Part shown: piece by piece, positions 60,315-64,000 of the stretch
How positions within the stretch are numbered: the stretch's first letter is position 1
How the letters are laid out: every line of letters starts with the position of its first letter
Translations under genes and position numbers: made by a program
The notes under the pieces: generated by a model
Told to the model about the DNA's origin: nothing
Databases searched by the model: none
What the model saw: only the letters and a program-made list of their open reading frames with translations
Source: BOG-908 sp965198825
GTDB taxonomy: Bacteria > Pseudomonadota > Alphaproteobacteria > Acetobacterales > Acetobacteraceae
Assembly: GCA_965198825.1 (NCBI GenBank)
Contig: CBDAQB010000002.1
Span: 310,001 to 374,000 of the forward strand
Length of the DNA stretch: 64,000 nucleotides
Direction of reading: 5' to 3'

Positions 60315-61589
60315 CTAGGTGTTCATGGCGTCGAAGAAGTCCTGATTGGTCTTGCTGTATTTCAGCTTGTCCAGCAGGAAGTCCATGCCGTCGTTGGCGC
60401 CCATCGGATTGAGGATGCGGCGAAGCACCCACATCTTCGACAAGGTCGCCTTGTCCACCAGCAGCTCTTCCTTGCGCGTGCCGCTCTTGGTGATGTCGAT
60501 CGCCGGGAATGTCCGCTTGTCCGAGAGCTTGCGGTCCAGGATGATTTCCGAGTTGCCGGTGCCTTTGAACTCTTCGAAGATCACTTCGTCCATGCGGCTG
60601 CCGGTATCAATCAGCGCAGTGGCGATGATCGTCAGCGAACCGCCTTCCTCGATATTGCGCGCGGCGCCGAAGAAGCGCTTGGGCCGCTGCAGCGCATTGG
60701 CATCCACGCCGCCCGTCAGCACCTTGCCGGATGACGGCACCACCGTGTTGTAGGCGCGCGCAAGCCTGGTGATGCTGTCGAGCAGGATCACCACGTCGCG
60801 CTTGTGCTCCACGAGGCGCTTGGCCTTTTCGAGCACCATCTCCGTCACCTGCACGTGGCGCGTCGCCGGCTCGTCGAAGGTGCTGGCGACGACTTCGCCT
60901 TTCACCGTACGCGCCATGTCGGTGACTTCCTCCGGACGTTCGTCGATGAGAAGAACGATGAGGAACACTTCAGGATGGTTGTTGGAGATCGCGGTGGCGA
61001 TGTTCTGAAGCATCACCGTCTTGCCGGTGCGCGGCGGCGCGACGATCAAGGCGCGTTGCCCCATGCCGATCGGCGCCACAAGATCGATCACACGCGGCGT
61101 ATTGTCCTTCTGAGGACCTTTCGCCACCGACTGGAAATTCTCCATTTCCATCTTGAGGCGGCGCTCCGGGTAGAGCGGCGTCAGATTGTCGAAATTGATG
61201 CGGTGCTTCACCGCCTCGGGCGGCTCGAAATTGACGTTGTCGAGCTTCATCAGCGCGAAGTAGCGCTCGCCATCCCGCGGCGCCCTGATCTGCCCATCGA
61301 CCGTATCGCCATTGCGCAGGCCGAAACGCCGAACCTGAGTCGGGCTCACATAGATGTCGTCCGGCCCCGGCAGATAGTTGCTCTCAGGGCTGCGCAAGAA
61401 ACCGAACCCGTCGGGCAGTATTTCGAGCGTGCCATCGCCATGGATGGCCTGGTCGTTCTCGGCCAGGTTCTTGAGGATCGTGAACATCATGTCCTGCTTG
61501 CGCAGGCTCGATGCGTTCTCGATCTGGAGGGATTCGGCGAAGCTCAGCAGGTCGGCCGGGGATTTGGCCTTGAGTTCGGCGAGATGCAT
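60315..61589 (-). CDS. rho: Transcription termination factor Rho
   Basis: 424 residues: N-terminal MHLAELKAKSPADLLSFAESL, cold-shock-like RNA-binding domain (GFGFLRSPESNYLPGPDDIYVS, part FGFLRSPESNY), Walker A APPRTGKTVMLQ, Walker B EVFLIVLLIDERPEEVTD (part LLIDERPEE) and Q/R loops. Hexameric helicase that ends Rho-dependent transcripts. ATG 61589. The N-terminal basic insert of some actinobacterial Rho proteins is absent. Confidence 0.97.
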   Translation of the reverse strand: MHLAELKAKSPADLLSFAESLQIENASSLRKQDMMFTILKNLAENDQAIHGDGTLEILPDGFGFLRSPESNYLPGPDDIYVSPTQVRRFGLRNGDTVDGQIRAPRDGERYFALMKLDNVNFEPPEAVKHRINFDNLTPLYPERRLKMEMENFQSVAKGPQKDNTPRVIDLVAPIGMGQRALIVAPPRTGKTVMLQNIATAISNNHPEVFLIVLLIDERPEEVTDMARTVKGEVVASTFDEPATRHVQVTEMVLEKAKRLVEHKRDVVILLDSITRLARAYNTVVPSSGKVLTGGVDANALQRPKRFFGAARNIEEGGSLTIIATALIDTGSRMDEVIFEEFKGTGNSEIILDRKLSDKRTFPAIDITKSGTRKEELLVDKATLSKMWVLRRILNPMGANDGMDFLLDKLKYSKTNQDFFDAMNT

Positions 61590-61898
61590 GCAGTACGCCT
61601 CGGATGAAATAAGAAGGGGGTGACCCGTAGGATCAGGGCAGGACGCGCGGTTTGCGCGCAAAGAACTCTGGCCGGCGGGGCGAGGACCAAGGGCGAGAAC
61701 CGCCCGGCGGTCGTCAGATAGGGAGGGGTATCAGGTGAGGAGGGGTGCCACGGGACGGACGCCCCGTTCGACAGCGGCACAGGTGGCATAGCTGGTCTTC
61801 TGCATCAAGGTACTAAGCAAAGATTTTTCAACAGGTGGCAGAAACGCCGCGTCATACTGGAGCCACATACTTGAAGGCCACGTATTAAGATGCCGTGA
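61590..61898 (-). promoter_or_regulatory. 309-base rho leader/promoter region
   Basis: No coding frame is convincing between hemJ and rho. On the rho strand it has a G/C hairpin near 61646-61665 (GCGCGC...GCGCG), G-rich runs at 61722-61745 and an A/T-rich patch (TTGAAAAATCTTTGC) at about 61818-61832 that could be a -35 region. A long leader is expected because rho genes are commonly autoregulated by attenuation. Confidence 0.45.
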
Positions 61899-62348
61899 CT
61901 AAAACGGCTTAACAACAACCATGATAATGGCGACTATCATGAACAGGGTCGGCACCTCGTTCATGATGCGGAAAAACTTCTGCGGATGCCGGTTCCTGTC
62001 TGCCAAAAAGTCCTTGCGCCAGCGCGACATCATTCCCTGCACGCCCGCGAGCCCTACAACGCAGACGATCTTCACGTAGAACCACCCCTCGGACCAATTC
62101 ACCAATCCAGGCGTCATGGCCAGTGTGATGCCGAACAGGAAAGTCGCCAGCATCGCCGGGGTCATGATGAATTTCTGGAGCTTAAACTCCATAACCTTGA
62201 ACCGCTCGCTGCTTTCGGAGCCCGGCGCCGCCTCGCAGTGGTAGACGAACAACCGAGGCAGGTACAGCATCCCCGCCATCCAAGCGACCATTGCAATCAG
62301 ATGGAGCGACTTCGTCCAGGGATACAGCCGCAGCAGCAGATGCGACAT
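61899..62348 (-). CDS. hemJ: Protoporphyrinogen IX oxidase HemJ
   Basis: 149 residues with four membrane segments: HLIAMVAWMAGMLYLPRLFVYH (part HLIAMVAWMAG with conserved His, and YLPRLFVYH), FIMTPAMLATFLFGITLA, WFYVKIVCVVGLAGVQGM and LFMIVAIIMVVVKPF. HemJ oxidises protoporphyrinogen in haem synthesis. ATG 62348 overlaps the HAD stop by one base (TGATG). hemH lies upstream in the same operon. Confidence 0.94.
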   Translation of the reverse strand: MSHLLLRLYPWTKSLHLIAMVAWMAGMLYLPRLFVYHCEAAPGSESSERFKVMEFKLQKFIMTPAMLATFLFGITLAMTPGLVNWSEGWFYVKIVCVVGLAGVQGMMSRWRKDFLADRNRHPQKFFRIMNEVPTLFMIVAIIMVVVKPF

Positions 62349-63019
62349 CACGCCGCCCTGTCCATCATGGCTGCGCGGACAATAGGGACCAGCTCCGGCA
62401 ACGAGGCAATCGGCCGCGCGAACCCTGCCAGATCAGCGGGTAAACCCTCCGGCGCATAGGCAACGCACGCCATCCCTGCAGCGCTGGCGGCCATGATTCC
62501 AGGCCGGCTATCCTCGACCACCAGGCAGGCTTCGGGCGGAACACCTTCCGCTGCGGCCGCCGCCAGGAAAAGCTCGGGTGATGGCTTTCCCTTGGCGACA
62601 TCGCGCGCGCTGTGGATGCGTCCTGCGAGCCGTTCGGTCAGACCGGTACGGTCGAACTTCTCCGCCATTTCTTCGTGCGACGAATTCGAAGCCACACGCA
62701 GTTTCAACCCCATCGCCACCACGGCATCGAGCGTCTCCTCGACGCCGGGCACGGCGGCGACACCGCTGCTCATTGCCGCCACCATCTTCTGCTGCACGTC
62801 GGCGGGCCAGCTCTCCGGCAACACGCGTCCGAAGCGGGCCTCGAAGACCGGCTGTAAATCGCTCAGGCGAAAGCCGGTGTAGATCTTCGCCTCGTCCGGA
62901 TGCATCGGGAAGCCGAGCGCCTTCGCCTCATCGGCAAGCACCTGGCGCGATGCAGGCTCGCTGTCGATCAGCACGCCGTCACAGTCGAAGATCACGAGAC
63001 GCAGAGGCTGGGGAGTCAC
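62348..63019 (-). CDS. HAD-superfamily hydrolase (beta-phosphoglucomutase-like)
   Basis: 223 residues: IFDCDGVLIDSEP (nucleophile Asp), VASNSSHEEM (motif II), GKPSPELFL (motif III Lys) and VVEDSRPGIMAA (motif IV acids). The cap is helical, as in PGM-type phosphatases. The substrate is unknown. The GTG start at 63019 overlaps the hemH stop (GTGA), placing it inside the hem operon. Confidence 0.9.
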   Translation of the reverse strand: MTPQPLRLVIFDCDGVLIDSEPASRQVLADEAKALGFPMHPDEAKIYTGFRLSDLQPVFEARFGRVLPESWPADVQQKMVAAMSSGVAAVPGVEETLDAVVAMGLKLRVASNSSHEEMAEKFDRTGLTERLAGRIHSARDVAKGKPSPELFLAAAAAEGVPPEACLVVEDSRPGIMAASAAGMACVAYAPEGLPADLAGFARPIASLPELVPIVRAAMMDRAA

Positions 63020-64000
63020 GCGGCGAGCGGCTCCAACGCCGGCTCTGCCAAGGGCAGGGCATGCGGACAATCGCCATGCACGGCAGGGCAGGCACGCCCG
63101 CCGGAGAAGCTGCACAGCCCAGGCCCACCCTTGCGCGCCCGGCGCACCATGCCTGCCAGCGCCGCGATGAAGCCCGGGTCGTCGTTCTGCGCCGGCGCCC
63201 GGAAATACCCTGGCACACCAAGCTTCACCGCCAGATCGCGATACTCCACATCCAGCTCAACCAGCGTCTCTGAATGCTCCGACACGAAGGCGATCGGCAC
63301 GACCAAGACCGCAACCTTGTCCTCGGCAGCCTTTTCGATCGCCACTTCCGTGCTCGGATCGAGCCATTTCTGCGGTGTGGCGCGCGACTGGTAGCAGACC
63401 TGCCAATCCAGCCCCGGCTCACCCAGTTCCTCGACCACCGCATCGACGGTGCTCTCGATCTGGAACTGGTAAGGATCCCCCTCGGCCACGATCCTCTCAG
63501 GCAAGCCATGCGCCGAAAACAGGATGCGGACAGGCGTCGCCGACTCCGCCCTGGCAGCATCCAAGGCGCGCCTGACACCAGCGGCAGTGGCTTTCACGAA
63601 AGCCTCGTCGCGGAACCAGCAGCACAGAGTCGTCACCCGCCTGGCTAACCCGAGCTTTGCCGCGTTGGCACGCCAGTCCACCAGCGAGCTGCCCGTCGTT
63701 GTGGTGGAGAAATGCGGATACAGCGGCAGCAGGAACAGCTCGTCCGCGCCCCAGGCCCGTATGTCGGCGATCGCGCGGTCGCTGAACGGATGCCAGTAGC
63801 GCATGGCGATGAAGCACCGCACTTCCGTTGCGTCGTCAGCCAGGGCCGCCTCGAGCGCACGGGCCTGGTTTTCCGTCAGTTCGAGAAGCGGCGACTTGCC
63901 GCCCAGGATGGCGTAGTTCTCGGTCGCCGGCTTCACACGCGCCCTTGCGATCACCTGCGCCAGCAGAGGCCGCACGAAGAACGGCACACGCAGGATGGCC
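63016..64000 (-). CDS. hemH: Ferrochelatase, 3' part (5' end outside window)
   Basis: The frame is open to base 64000, so the start lies beyond the window; about 327 residues are visible. ENYAILGGKSPL, MRYWHPF, LFLLPLYPHFSTTT, metal-site FSAHGLPERI (His) and AFVSEHSETL (Glu) are all ferrochelatase features. The enzyme inserts iron into protoporphyrin. The C-terminus adds LCSFSGGRACPAVHGDCPHA, a Cys-rich tail like that of [2Fe-2S] ferrochelatases; the cluster is inferred. Confidence 0.96.
   Translation of the reverse strand, partial: AILRVPFFVRPLLAQVIARARVKPATENYAILGGKSPLLELTENQARALEAALADDATEVRCFIAMRYWHPFSDRAIADIRAWGADELFLLPLYPHFSTTTTGSSLVDWRANAAKLGLARRVTTLCCWFRDEAFVKATAAGVRRALDAARAESATPVRILFSAHGLPERIVAEGDPYQFQIESTVDAVVEELGEPGLDWQVCYQSRATPQKWLDPSTEVAIEKAAEDKVAVLVVPIAFVSEHSETLVELDVEYRDLAVKLGVPGYFRAPAQNDDPGFIAALAGMVRRARKGGPGLCSFSGGRACPAVHGDCPHALPLAEPALEPLAA

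Overview
The window is high-GC chromosomal DNA from an alphaproteobacterium. Supporting gene neighbourhoods are rsmG-parA-parB with two perfect parS-type palindromes, infA-maf-rng-yacG, hsp20-DUF1150, msrB-msrA and phaR beside PhaC-like genes. Further support comes from MetZ, a short-form HisG and a short type-2 ArgC. A member of the Rhodospirillales, most likely Acetobacteraceae, fits best, but this is inference from gene content and repeat style because no rRNA gene is present. The parS sites and the mnmE-mnmG-rsmG-parA-parB block suggest the window lies in the origin-proximal part of the chromosome.

Layout. 0-3 kb: 3' part of rpoN, hpf, then hsp20 and a DUF1150 gene. 3-8 kb: def-fmt-truA, converging on dapE and a membrane protein; then a DUF6481 gene, a thioredoxin-like ferredoxin and tRNA-Phe. 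8-12.3 kb: leftward block hisG-hisD-infA-maf-RNase E/G-yacG. 12.3-14 kb: a secreted esterase and a lower-GC spacer sit between hisG and murA. 14-22 kb: murA, dcd, a C13-type lipoprotein, two transglutaminase-like genes, tRNA-Thr, an SGNH hydrolase, uppP and tRNA-Gly. 22-25 kb: metZ, apaG, folE and a flavin reductase. 25-31.3 kb: S1/P1 nuclease, a divergent response regulator and hybrid kinase, a SnoaL-nitrilase-GNAT operon, and a VapBC pair whose toxin carries a nonsense codon. 31.5-36.7 kb: dipeptidyl-peptidase, two unrecognised genes and a NarX/NarL-type two-component pair. 36.8-44.8 kb: msrB-msrA, an SDR, and the leftward ferredoxin-mnmE-mnmG-rsmG-parA-parB block. 45-59.6 kb: mostly rightward accessory and housekeeping genes (yyaL, ogt, qor, phaR, folB, uvrC, argC, gamma carbonic anhydrase, ABC exporter, SYLF). 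60-64 kb: leftward hemH-HAD-hemJ-rho; hemH runs off the window.

Genes on the same strand are tightly packed, with many 4-base stop/start overlaps (ATGA, GTGA, TTGA) indicating translational coupling. Many intergenic gaps hold one recurring element: two inverted copies of a 34-35 base A/T-rich hairpin unit around a GC-rich spacer. These look like bidirectional terminators or miniature mobile elements. In two places a gene appears to take a boundary from the element: the start codon of the S1/P1 nuclease and the stop codon of the hybrid kinase. Other unusual points are a maf gene with no ATG/GTG/TTG start, a VapC toxin with an in-frame stop, a 31-base perfect inverted repeat after the dipeptidyl-peptidase, and a rho-mnmE neighbourhood split by about 15 kb.

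No CRISPR array, rRNA, integrase or transposase was seen.
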